Below, piece after piece: positions 24,838 through 32,638 of a stretch of DNA of 64,000 nt. The stretch is from positions 16,273-80,272 of the forward strand of contig NZ_JAERUC010000191.1 in NCBI RefSeq assembly GCF_016745505.1. Reading direction: 5' to 3'. Position 1 is the first letter of the stretch. Each line of letters starts with the position of its first letter. Both the position numbers and the translations under genes were made by a program. The notes beneath the pieces are model-generated. The model did no database searches. It was not told the origin of the DNA and worked only from the letters and a program-made list of their open reading frames with translations. This DNA comes from Streptomyces silvae. GTDB taxonomy: Bacteria; Actinomycetota; Actinomycetes; Streptomycetales; Streptomycetaceae.

Positions 24838-25817
24838 GCGGCGGACGCTCCCTCGGTGAGGGCGGGCCGGCGGCGCAGCCTGCGCAGCACGGTCGCCCGT
24901 TCGGTGTCCATGGAGTCCAGGACGTCGTCGAGCACGGCCTTCGGCATGTTTCTCAGTGCCGCCGCCGCGAGTGATTTCAAGGTGCGGGCCACGGACGGTT
25001 CGAATTTCTCCGGCGAACCGAGGTGGTGGGAAATGACCGCACAATAGGTCCGTACGGCTTTCGGCATAAGGATCTCCGCATCGCGGTCCGCCGCCGTATC
25101 CGCGATCACCTGGTCGTACGCCCGGATGAAATCCAGCTGGCGTTCGTCGCCGATCTGCGTGAGGGAGGAGGCGACACCCCGCCGGTAGAAATGGCTCAGC
25201 GTTCCCAGGACCGCGAAGGATTCCGCCTCCCGGTGCAGCCGCCAGATCCACGGCCGGTCCTCGGCGGTCCGCAGTCCGTCCGTGAAACGGAGCAGCCCCC
25301 GGTCGAGCAGGCTGCGGTGGTAGAGGCCCGCCCAGGCGAACGCGTAGTCCACGGACGTCGTCCGGCCGGCGGGCAGGATCGCGTCCCGGGGGTCGCTCAC
25401 CACGTCCCGGAGGCCGTGCGGCACACGGCGCACCGTACGCGCCGTACCGGTGACCTGGACGTGGTCCGTGCGTACGAACGCGCAGCCCAGGGCCTCCGTA
25501 CGGGCGAGCAGAGCGGCGTAGTGGCCGGGCGCCAGCCAGTCGTCGCCGTCCAGGAAGGCGATGTACTCGCCGCGGGCCGCGTCCAGACCGGTGTTGCGGG
25601 CGGTGGCCAGACCGGCGTTGCGCTCGTGTCTGCGGACCACCACCCCCTCGATCTCGTCCTGGGCCCGGCGCAGCAGATCCGGCGTCCCGTCGGTCGAGCA
25701 GTCGTCGACGAGGATGAACTCGAAGTCCTCGCGGGTGTTGGACCGCAGGCTTCTGAGCGTGTCGGGCGCGTATGCCTGGACGTTGTAGAACGGCACGATG
25801 ACGGAGAGCTTGACCAC
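24834..25817 (-). CDS. Family 2 glycosyltransferase (paralogue 2)
   Basis: 327 residues from the GTG at 25817, seven bases after a TAGCGT -10 with no ribosome site, which suggests a leaderless start; an ATG at 25823 is the alternative. GT-A motifs: KLSVIVPFYNVQAY, EFILVDDCSTDGTP, ARNTGLDAARGEYIAFLDGDDW, AEDRPWIWRLHREAE. It matches the GT2 at 16226 along its length (FYRRGV, SLTQI, PKAVRTYCA). Codons 200-290 (about 24950-25230) carry a cluster of codons rare in Streptomyces (AAA, TTG, TCA, ATT, TGT, TAT, GTA, CTT), unlike the paralogue, which hints at a different origin for this stretch. Confidence 0.84.
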   Translation of the reverse strand: MVKLSVIVPFYNVQAYAPDTLRSLRSNTREDFEFILVDDCSTDGTPDLLRRAQDEIEGVVVRRHERNAGLATARNTGLDAARGEYIAFLDGDDWLAPGHYAALLARTEALGCAFVRTDHVQVTGTARTVRRVPHGLRDVVSDPRDAILPAGRTTSVDYAFAWAGLYHRSLLDRGLLRFTDGLRTAEDRPWIWRLHREAESFAVLGTLSHFYRRGVASSLTQIGDERQLDFIRAYDQVIADTAADRDAEILMPKAVRTYCAVISHHLGSPEKFEPSVARTLKSLAAAALRNMPKAVLDDVLDSMDTERATVLRRLRRRPALTEGASAA

Positions 25818-25824
25818 CCGCATC

Positions 25825-25901
25825 ACGCTAGGGGCGGCCCCGGCATTCGTTTCGACACCCGCCCGTACGGAAAGTGAACGGCGCGCGGCGGAAAAGTGAA
25901 C
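25825..25901 (-). promoter_or_regulatory. Putative promoter/activator boxes of the surface-glycan genes (copy 2)
   Basis: On the minus strand, GTTCAC starts at 25901 and again at 25879 (22 bp apart), and TAGCGT starts at 25830, 49 bases after the second box. This is the same layout as copy 1. The -10 leads to a leaderless GTG. Confidence 0.45.
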
Positions 25902-25963
25902 CCACCCGTTTCCGGAGCCGATTCACCCTTCCGGTACGCCTGATCCCCAAGCGTCGACCGGCT

Positions 25964-26018
25964 GTTAACCATCTGTTGCCACCGCGTTGGGCCGCGGATC
26001 GAAATGGCTTCCTAGCTT
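25964..26018 (+). promoter_or_regulatory. Putative promoter boxes of the surface-glycan genes (copy 3)
   Basis: GTTAAC (25964-25969) is followed at a 49-base start-to-start distance by TAGCTT (26013-26018). The GTG of the next gene begins seven bases after the hexamer, as expected for leaderless mRNA. The upstream partner box 22 bp away is degenerate (GATCCC). Confidence 0.4.
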
Positions 26019-26025
26019 TTACGAC

Positions 26026-27411
26026 GTGCCCCCTCGTACCGATGACGCGGCCTCCCCGGCCGCCACCCCAGCAGCCGGCCGTGCGGCCCTCCGCATAGCC
26101 GTGCTCGCCGACTCAGACACCCGGTGGAAATGGGGCGCGCTCACCGCGCGCCGCCTCTCCGGGGACCCGGAGACCGGCGCGGCGGAACGCCCCGTCGAGA
26201 TCAGCGGGCTGCTGCTGCGCGGAAGGGCCACCCCGACGCCCCGCCAGCTCGCCGAGGTCGGCGAGGTCGGTGTCGACACCGGCCGGGTGCGCGAGGTGAC
26301 CGCGGTCGAGTTCCTGCACACGGTGCGCGACGAGGCGTACGACGTCGTCGTCCTCGCCCTCGTGGGCGGCGCCGTCCAGGCGATGCTGCACGGCCTGGCC
26401 GTACTGGAGCTGCCCCGCAGGCCCGTCGTCGTCACCGGCTATGTCGGGGTCGTCTACGAGAAGCTCGCCGACGGGCTCCTGCTGCGCCACGGCGCGGACG
26501 TCGTCCTCGCCAACTCCCGCCACGACGGCGAGCGTTTCCGCGCGGTCTACGAAGGGGTCGGCGCCGACGCCTCGGCCGTCACCGAGGCGGCCCTGCCGTT
26601 CCTCGGCGGCGAGCCGCACCGGGCCCAGGAGGGCCGCGACACCGTCGTGTTCGCCGCCCAGCCCTCCGTACCGGCGTCCCGCGCCGACCGTACGTACCTG
26701 CTGCGCCGGCTCGTCGAGCACGCCCGGCTGCACCCGGGCCGCGAGGTGCTGCTGAAGCTGCGCTCCAAGCCGGGCGAGCACACCACGCACATCGAGGAGC
26801 TGCCCTACCAGCGGCTCGCGGAGCGGATCCCCGGCGGCCTCCCGCCCAACCTCCGCCTCGTGTACGGGCACATGGGCGAGGTCCTGGACCGCACGGACCT
26901 GCTGGTCACGGTGTCCTCGACCGCCGCACTGGAGTCCCTGCACCGGCGGATCCCGACCGCGATCCTCTCCGACCTCGGCGTACGCGAGACCCTCGGCAAC
27001 CACCACTTCATCGGCTCGGGACTCATCACGTCCTGGGACCACCTCGACGGCGGCTTCCGCCCCGAGCCCGACGAGAAGTGGCTCGCGGGCCAGGGAGTCG
27101 CCGCCGACGGGACGTACGGGGCGGCCTACGACACCGCCCGCGCCCGGGTCGCCGCGCTGCTCGACGCAGGGCCGCTTCCCCGCCTCGCCCCCTACTACAC
27201 GCCCGCCACCGCGCCCGGATACCTCCCCGGCATCCTCGCCCGCCACCACCTGGGCCCCGACGGCCACCCGCTCCCGGGAGCCGTCACGCCCAAGGAGACG
27301 GGCCGGGTCCGGGGCGCGGTCCGCGACACCGTACGCAACGCGGCGCGCGGCGCCTACCGCCACGGCGTCCAGCGGGTCGCCCCCGTGATCCGGCGGATGG
27401 GCGAGCTGTGA
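26026..27411 (+). CDS. Putative GT-B-type glycosyltransferase of the nonulosonate cluster
   Basis: 461 residues from the leaderless-looking GTG at 26026; the frame is open to 25987. A Rossmann-like N-half (LRIAVLADSDTRWKWGALTARRL, YDVVVLALVGGAVQAML, VVVTGYVGVVYEKLADGLLLRHGADVVLANS) is joined to a C-half resembling capsule or CDP-glycerol transferases (VLLKLRSKPGEHTTH, LDRTDLLVTVSSTAALESLHRRIPTAILSD). The end is basic. I do not recognise a named family with certainty; the fold and the position directly before neuA suggest it builds the polymer. Its stop is 20 bases before the neuA start. Confidence 0.6.
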   Translation: MPPRTDDAASPAATPAAGRAALRIAVLADSDTRWKWGALTARRLSGDPETGAAERPVEISGLLLRGRATPTPRQLAEVGEVGVDTGRVREVTAVEFLHTVRDEAYDVVVLALVGGAVQAMLHGLAVLELPRRPVVVTGYVGVVYEKLADGLLLRHGADVVLANSRHDGERFRAVYEGVGADASAVTEAALPFLGGEPHRAQEGRDTVVFAAQPSVPASRADRTYLLRRLVEHARLHPGREVLLKLRSKPGEHTTHIEELPYQRLAERIPGGLPPNLRLVYGHMGEVLDRTDLLVTVSSTAALESLHRRIPTAILSDLGVRETLGNHHFIGSGLITSWDHLDGGFRPEPDEKWLAGQGVAADGTYGAAYDTARARVAALLDAGPLPRLAPYYTPATAPGYLPGILARHHLGPDGHPLPGAVTPKETGRVRGAVRDTVRNAARGAYRHGVQRVAPVIRRMGEL

Positions 27412-27431
27412 CCACCGATTCAGGAGCAACC

Positions 27432-28676
27432 ATGACCCCGCCCCCCACCGTGCTCGCCGTGATCCCCGCCCGCGGCGGGTCCAAGGGCGTGCCCGCGAAG
27501 AACCTCGCCCGGGTCGGCGGCGTGCCGCTCGTCGCCCGCGCCGTCCGCGCCTGCCTCGCCTCGCCCGAGGTCACGGACGTCGTCGTCACCACCGACGACC
27601 CGGCCATCGCCGCCGCGGCCAGGGCCGAGGCGGAGGCACTGGGGGAGGACCCCCGGCTGCACTGCGTGCAGCGTCCCGCCGCCATAGCCGGTGACACGGC
27701 CACCAGCGAGGACGCGGTCCTGCACGCCCTGCACACCTACGAGACGACGGCGGGCGGCCGGAAGACGGACGTGGTGCTGCTGGTGCAGTGCACGAGCCCC
27801 TTCATCACCCGCGAGGACATCGACGGCGTCGCCGCCGCGGTCTCCCGCGACGGCGCCGACACCGCCGTCACCGTCGCCCCCTTCCACGGCTTCGTGTGGC
27901 GCGACGGCAGCGCGGTCGAGGACGACACCTACGGCGTCAACCACGACAAGGCCGTACGCCCGCGCCGCCAGGACCGGCCCCAGGACTACCTGGAGACCGG
28001 CGCGGCGTACGCGATGGACGTCGAGGGCTTCCGCACCCACCGCCACCGCTTCTTCGGCCACACCGCGCTCGTCCCGACCGACCCCGCCCGGGTCCTGGAG
28101 ATCGACGATCCGCACGACCTGGCCCGAGCCCGCGCCCTCGCGCCGCTGCTCGACCCCTCCCCGTACCCCACGCGCGCGGACATCGACGCCGTCGTCCTCG
28201 ACTTCGACGGCACGCAGACCGACGACCGCGTCCTCATCGACTCCGACGGCCGCGAGACCGTCGCGGTGCACCGCGGCGACGGCCTCGGCATCGCCGCCCT
28301 GCGCCGGGCCGGCGTACCGCTCCTGATCCTCTCCACGGAACAGAACCCGGTCGTCGCCGCCCGCGCCCGCAAGCTCCAGGTCCCCGTCCTGCACGGCATC
28401 GACCGCAAGGACCTGGCACTCAAGCAGTGGTGCGAGGAGCAGTCCATCGCTCCCGACCGCGTGCTCTACGTCGGCAACGACGTCAACGACCTGGCGTGCT
28501 TCGGCCTGGCGGGCTGGCCCGTCGCCGTGGCGAGCGCCCACGACTCGGTACGCGCCGCCGCGCGCGCCGTGACCACCAACCCCGGCGGCTCCGGCGCCAT
28601 CCGCGAGATCGCGGCCTGGCTCCTGGGCCCCACCCTCACCCTCTCCACCGAAACGACCCACACCCCCACCAGGTAA
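27432..28676 (+). CDS. neuA: CMP-nonulosonate (acylneuraminate) cytidylyltransferase fused to HAD phosphatase
   Basis: 414 residues from the ATG with GGAG five bases upstream; an alternative GTG at 27408 overlaps the previous stop. Residues 1-225 form the cytidylyltransferase: AVIPARGGSKGVPAKN with the CTP-binding Arg/Lys, LVQCTSPFITREDID, and ETGAAYAMD. Residues about 245-400 are a HAD phosphatase of KdsC type: VVLDFDGTQTDD with the nucleophile Asp pair, LILSTEQNPVV, and VLYVGNDVNDLACFGLAGWPVAV. The fusion would remove the 9-phosphate of a nonulosonate phosphate and then activate the sugar with CTP. It precedes neuB by 12 bases. Confidence 0.9.
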   Translation: MTPPPTVLAVIPARGGSKGVPAKNLARVGGVPLVARAVRACLASPEVTDVVVTTDDPAIAAAARAEAEALGEDPRLHCVQRPAAIAGDTATSEDAVLHALHTYETTAGGRKTDVVLLVQCTSPFITREDIDGVAAAVSRDGADTAVTVAPFHGFVWRDGSAVEDDTYGVNHDKAVRPRRQDRPQDYLETGAAYAMDVEGFRTHRHRFFGHTALVPTDPARVLEIDDPHDLARARALAPLLDPSPYPTRADIDAVVLDFDGTQTDDRVLIDSDGRETVAVHRGDGLGIAALRRAGVPLLILSTEQNPVVAARARKLQVPVLHGIDRKDLALKQWCEEQSIAPDRVLYVGNDVNDLACFGLAGWPVAVASAHDSVRAAARAVTTNPGGSGAIREIAAWLLGPTLTLSTETTHTPTR

Positions 28677-28688
28677 GGAAGCACCACC

Positions 28689-29624
28689 ATGAGCAGCACC
28701 TCCCGCCTGCGCACGTTCGGCACCCGCACCGCCGGCCCCGGCCACCCCGTCTACGTCACCGGCGAGATCGGCATCAACCACAACGGCGACCTCGACAACG
28801 CCCTCGCGCTGATCGACGCGGCCGCCGAAGCCGGCTGCGACGCCGTCAAGTTCCAGAAGCGCACCCCGGAGATCTGCACCCCGCGCGACCAGTGGGACAT
28901 CGAGCGCGACACCCCTTGGGGCCGGATGACGTACATCGACTACCGCCACCGCGTCGAGTTCGGTGAGGCCGAGTACACCGCCATCTCGGAGCACTGCGCC
29001 AAGCGCGGCATCGACTGGTTCGCCTCCCCGTGGGACACCGAGGCCGTCGCCTTCCTGGAGAAGTTCGACGTCCCGGCCCACAAGGTCGCCTCCGCCTCCC
29101 TCACGGACGACGAGCTGCTCCGCGCGCTGCGCGCCACCGGCCGCACCGTCATCCTCTCCACCGGCATGTCCACGCCGAAGCAGATCCGGCACGCGGTCGA
29201 GGTCCTCGGCAGCGACAACATCCTGCTCTGCCACGCCACCTCGACGTACCCGGCGAAGGCCGAGGAGCTCAACCTGCGCGTCATCAACACGCTCCAGCAG
29301 GAGTACCCGAACGTCCCGATCGGCTACAGCGGCCACGAGACCGGCCTCCAGACGACCCTCGCCGCCGTCGCCCTGGGCGCCACGTTCGTCGAGCGCCACA
29401 TCACCCTGGACCGCGCCATGTGGGGCTCCGACCAGGCCGCCTCCGTCGAGCCGCAGGGCCTCACGCGACTCGTCCGCGACATCCGCACCATCGAGGCGTC
29501 CCTCGGCGACGGGGTCAAGAAGGTGTACGAGTCGGAGCTCGGCCCGATGAAGAAGCTCCGCCGGGTCGCGGGCGTCGTCGCCGAGAGCGAGAACGCCCCG
29601 GCCGCCGAGCCGGTCGCGGTCTGA
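28689..29624 (+). CDS. neuB: Nonulosonate (N-acetylneuraminate/Kdn-type) synthase, without SAF domain
   Basis: 311 residues; AAGGAAG precedes the ATG. The NeuB TIM barrel is complete: YVTGEIGINHNGDLDNAL, CDAVKFQKRTPE, SPWDTEAVAFLEKF, HKVASASLTDDELL, VILSTGMST, CHATSTYPA, IGYSGHETGLQTTLAAVALGA, ERHITLDRAMWGSDQAAS. It condenses phosphoenolpyruvate with a hexose or hexosamine (or its phosphate). Usual NeuB proteins have about 340-360 residues with a C-terminal antifreeze-like SAF domain that covers the partner active site. Here the chain stops about 20 residues after the linker (MKKLRRVAGV), so that domain is missing. Confidence 0.9.
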   Translation: MSSTSRLRTFGTRTAGPGHPVYVTGEIGINHNGDLDNALALIDAAAEAGCDAVKFQKRTPEICTPRDQWDIERDTPWGRMTYIDYRHRVEFGEAEYTAISEHCAKRGIDWFASPWDTEAVAFLEKFDVPAHKVASASLTDDELLRALRATGRTVILSTGMSTPKQIRHAVEVLGSDNILLCHATSTYPAKAEELNLRVINTLQQEYPNVPIGYSGHETGLQTTLAAVALGATFVERHITLDRAMWGSDQAASVEPQGLTRLVRDIRTIEASLGDGVKKVYESELGPMKKLRRVAGVVAESENAPAAEPVAV

Positions 29625-29635
29625 CGGGCCGACCG

Positions 29636-30676
29636 GTGAACCTCGCCTTCGTCGAGAGCCCGGTCCAGCTCCTGAACGTCCTGGAGTGGACCCACACGCG
29701 GGGAGGACCCGACACCACCGTCGTCGTCCTCCCCCCGGTCGACCCGATGTCGCGCGGACAGCTGCGCAGGATGGCGGAGCTGGCCCGCGACGAGGGCATC
29801 ACCGTCCGCTGGCAGGAGGCGCGCGGGGAGACCGGCGCGCCTCTGAAGGCCCTGCGGGCGCTGACCGGCCTGATCCGCAAGGCCGAGCGCATCGTCATCG
29901 GGGACCCGTTCTCCCGGTACGTGCAACTGCTCCTCACCCTGGTCCGCGCCCGCCGGATCACGGTCGTCGACGACGGCACCGCCACCATGGAGTTCGTCGC
30001 CCAGCTGGCGCGCGGCGAACGCCTGGTGCGCTGGCACCGCCGGGGGAGCGGCGGCCCGCGCGAGCTGCTCCTGGCCCCGGTCACCACCGCGGCCCGCCGC
30101 AGCTTCACCCCGTCGGCGTCCCGCACGGTCGAGGTGTTCACGGCGATGCCGGTGGAGGCCCCCGACGGCATCGAGGTCACGGCGAACACCTTCGCCTGGA
30201 CCCGGGACCGCTTCGGGCCGCCCCTCATCACCAAGGGCGCCGACCTGGTCGGCACCTCCCTGGTGGAGACGGGCGTGGTCGACCCCGTCCCGTACGAGGA
30301 GGCGGTCACCTCACTGGCCCGTGCCCACGGGGCGACCCGCTACTTCGCCCACCGCCGCGAGTCGGCGGACAAGCTCCACGCCCTGGAAGCCGCCACCGGC
30401 CTGGAGATCGTCCGCCCCGACCTGCCGCTGGAACTCATCGCCCGCAGAGGCCCCATCGGCCACACGGTCCTGAGCTTCCCGTCCACCGTGGTCCACACCC
30501 TCCCGCTGGCCCTGGCGGGCACGGGCGTGAAGGTCGCGGTGTGCGACATAGCCCCGGAATGGCTGCGCGACACGGCGTCCCCGCGCGCGCAGGGCTTCCT
30601 GAGCGGCGTCACGGAGACGGCCAAGGACGTACAGCGGCTGGCGCCTTGGCGGGTCACGGCGGTCACGGAGGGCTGA
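29636..30676 (+). CDS. Putative glycosyltransferase of the nonulosonate cluster (GT52-like start)
   Basis: 346 residues from a GTG 12 bases after neuB. It opens VNLAFVESPVQLLNVLEWTH, which resembles the (T/S)PxQLLNxxE start of bacterial family 52 sialyltransferases and their relatives. Further features are RIVIGDPFSRYVQLLLTLVRARRITVVDDGTAT (a Rossmann-like unit with an acidic DDGT), RYFAHRRESADKLHALEAATGLEIV, and VLSFPSTVVHTLPLAL. No signal peptide. Taken with neuA and neuB directly upstream, it is a candidate nonulosonate transferase, but the family assignment is tentative. A hairpin terminator follows. Confidence 0.6.
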   Translation: MNLAFVESPVQLLNVLEWTHTRGGPDTTVVVLPPVDPMSRGQLRRMAELARDEGITVRWQEARGETGAPLKALRALTGLIRKAERIVIGDPFSRYVQLLLTLVRARRITVVDDGTATMEFVAQLARGERLVRWHRRGSGGPRELLLAPVTTAARRSFTPSASRTVEVFTAMPVEAPDGIEVTANTFAWTRDRFGPPLITKGADLVGTSLVETGVVDPVPYEEAVTSLARAHGATRYFAHRRESADKLHALEAATGLEIVRPDLPLELIARRGPIGHTVLSFPSTVVHTLPLALAGTGVKVAVCDIAPEWLRDTASPRAQGFLSGVTETAKDVQRLAPWRVTAVTEG

Positions 30677-30714
30677 GGGGGCCCGCCGCCCGGGCGTCCC
30701 CGCGGCGGGGCCCC
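30677..30714. terminator. Terminator between convergent transcripts
   Basis: GGGGGCCCGCCGC (30677-30689) pairs with GCGGCGGGGCCCC (30702-30714) with one mismatch and a 12-base loop. It starts at the neuB-operon stop and touches the stop codon of the convergent kinase gene. Confidence 0.6.
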
Positions 30715-32510
30715 TACCGGTCCGCGTTCCGCCAGACGGTCAGGTCCCCCTGGAGGAAGGCGAGGTCCGGCAGGGCGGTGGACTTGGTCTGGATCACGTA
30801 GAGCCCGATGTTGCCCTTGTCGTCCTTCATGCAGATCTCGGTGCCGGCTGCCGCCCCGGCCAGCGGCCACTCGTGCTTCGTGGCGCTGCCGAGCATGAGA
30901 CGGCACTCGTCGAGGGTGGTGCCGTGGCCACCGGGTATCTGCACGAACACGGTGTGGCCGCCCTTCAGTTCGCAGCCGGCCGACTCACAGCCGAAGCGGA
31001 CATCCCCCTTGCGGTTCTCCTGCGACGGCTCGGTGCCCGCGAGACTCAGCGAGTTCTTCGCGTCCATCCACACCAGAGGGAACCCCTCGGGACGGGGATC
31101 CGCGGGCGGCGCCGCGACGTCCTCGGCTGCGCCGCCCTGGGCCCCGGCCGCCGAGGAACCGGCGGAATCCGAGGCACCGGAGGGGTCCGAGGCGTCGGAG
31201 GCACCGGAGGAGGAGCCCGAGGAGGACCCGGGGGCGGATCCCGGAGCGGATGCGGACGGCTGCCCGGCCGGTCCTGTCGCCGACGTCCTGGACCCGGCCT
31301 TGTCCCGGTCGTCGAGCCGGTCCATCGCGTCCATGAGCGACCACGCCAGGGCGACCACCAGCAACGCGCCTCCCGTCACACCGGCGGCCGTGATCAGCGC
31401 GGTGCGCCTTCTTCGGGCTCTGCGCTGCTCCTGCGTCAGCTGCGGCCGGCCGGACGGCGGCTGAGGGAACCCCGGGGCGGGCACCGGCATCGGCGCGGAC
31501 GTGAGCTGGGACGTGGACGCGGACGCGGACGTGGACGTGGAGAGGGAGGGGGGCCCGGGCACGGCCGCAGGCACCGGGGGCTGCGGGTAGGCCGGGGTCG
31601 GCTCCGGTACCGGCGCCGGGACCGCGGTCTCCGGCCCGGTGAACTCCCGCCACACGGCTGGCCCCCCGCCCGCTTCGGCCTCCGCCCCCAGCCGGTGCCG
31701 GCACCACTCCACGATCTCCTCGGGCGTGGCCCGCTCCGCCGGGTCGGCGGCCAGGCACCGGGCGAACAAGGGGCGCAGGGCCTGCGGCAGCAGGGACAGA
31801 TCGGGTTCGGAGTGCACGATCCGGTACAGCACGTTGACGGCCGGCCCGTCGCCGTACAGCGGCTTGCCCAGAGCCGCGTACGCCGCCGTCTGGGCGAGCG
31901 CGAAGACATCGGCCGCCGCAGTGACCTCGTCCCCGGCCGCCTGCTCCGGGGCCATGAAGGAGGGCGTTCCGATCGTGCCCCCGGTCGCCGTGTACGCGGT
32001 CCCGCCGGCGGCCAGCGCGATACCGAAGTCGATCACCCTCGGCCCGTCCGCGGCCAGCAGCACGTTCGACGGCTTCAGGTCCCGGTGCACGATGCCCTCG
32101 GCGTGGATGGCCTTCAGCGCCTCGGCCACCCCCGCCATCAGCCACAGCACCGCAGGCACCGGCAGCGGCCCACGCCGGGTCACCGCCTCCGTCAGCGACG
32201 GCCCCGGCACGTACAGCGTGGCCAGCCACGGGGGCACCCCGTCCGCGTCGGCGTCGATCAGCTCCGCGGTGTACGCCCCGCGGACCTGCCGGGCCGCCTT
32301 GATCTCCCGCCCGAACCGCCGCCGGAAGTCCGGATCGTCGGCCAGCTCCGGCCGCACCACCTTGATCGCCACGGGGCGGCCGCCCTGCGTGTGCGACAGA
32401 TACACCCGCCCCATGCCACCGGCGCCCAGCCGCGCGGCGAGCCGGTAGCCCGCCACCACGGCCGGATCATCGGTCTGGAGTGGCTCGAATACATCCCTCG
32501 CACGGCTCAT
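30714..32510 (-). CDS. Membrane Ser/Thr protein kinase (PASTA-less, PknB-like)
   Basis: 598 residues from the ATG at 32510; the frame extends six codons further. The kinase domain (about 18-275) has P-loop GAGGMGRVY (29-37), VAIK lysine (about 50), HRDLKPSNVLL (142-152), DFG (161-163) and GTIGTPSFMAPEQAAGD activation segment. A Pro-rich juxtamembrane stretch (270-360) leads to a transmembrane helix (ALITAAGVTGGALLVVALAW). An extracytoplasmic domain of about 180 residues follows a Ser/Ala-rich spacer and contains paired cysteines (FGCESAGCELKGG, DECRLML), so it is a likely sensor. No PASTA repeats. It is convergent with the glycan operon; targets unknown. Confidence 0.9.
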   Translation of the reverse strand: MSRARDVFEPLQTDDPAVVAGYRLAARLGAGGMGRVYLSHTQGGRPVAIKVVRPELADDPDFRRRFGREIKAARQVRGAYTAELIDADADGVPPWLATLYVPGPSLTEAVTRRGPLPVPAVLWLMAGVAEALKAIHAEGIVHRDLKPSNVLLAADGPRVIDFGIALAAGGTAYTATGGTIGTPSFMAPEQAAGDEVTAAADVFALAQTAAYAALGKPLYGDGPAVNVLYRIVHSEPDLSLLPQALRPLFARCLAADPAERATPEEIVEWCRHRLGAEAEAGGGPAVWREFTGPETAVPAPVPEPTPAYPQPPVPAAVPGPPSLSTSTSASASTSQLTSAPMPVPAPGFPQPPSGRPQLTQEQRRARRRRTALITAAGVTGGALLVVALAWSLMDAMDRLDDRDKAGSRTSATGPAGQPSASAPGSAPGSSSGSSSGASDASDPSGASDSAGSSAAGAQGGAAEDVAAPPADPRPEGFPLVWMDAKNSLSLAGTEPSQENRKGDVRFGCESAGCELKGGHTVFVQIPGGHGTTLDECRLMLGSATKHEWPLAGAAAGTEICMKDDKGNIGLYVIQTKSTALPDLAFLQGDLTVWRNADR

Positions 32511-32638
32511 CAGCCCTGTACCCCCCACAGTGATGCGTTGGCCAACGGCAGCAGCCTATGCCGGGTGTTGACCATCCGGTCACAGGATCTCCCCATGACC
32601 GGACCCCGGGGAGAGACGGGCAGGAGACGCCGCTGCCC

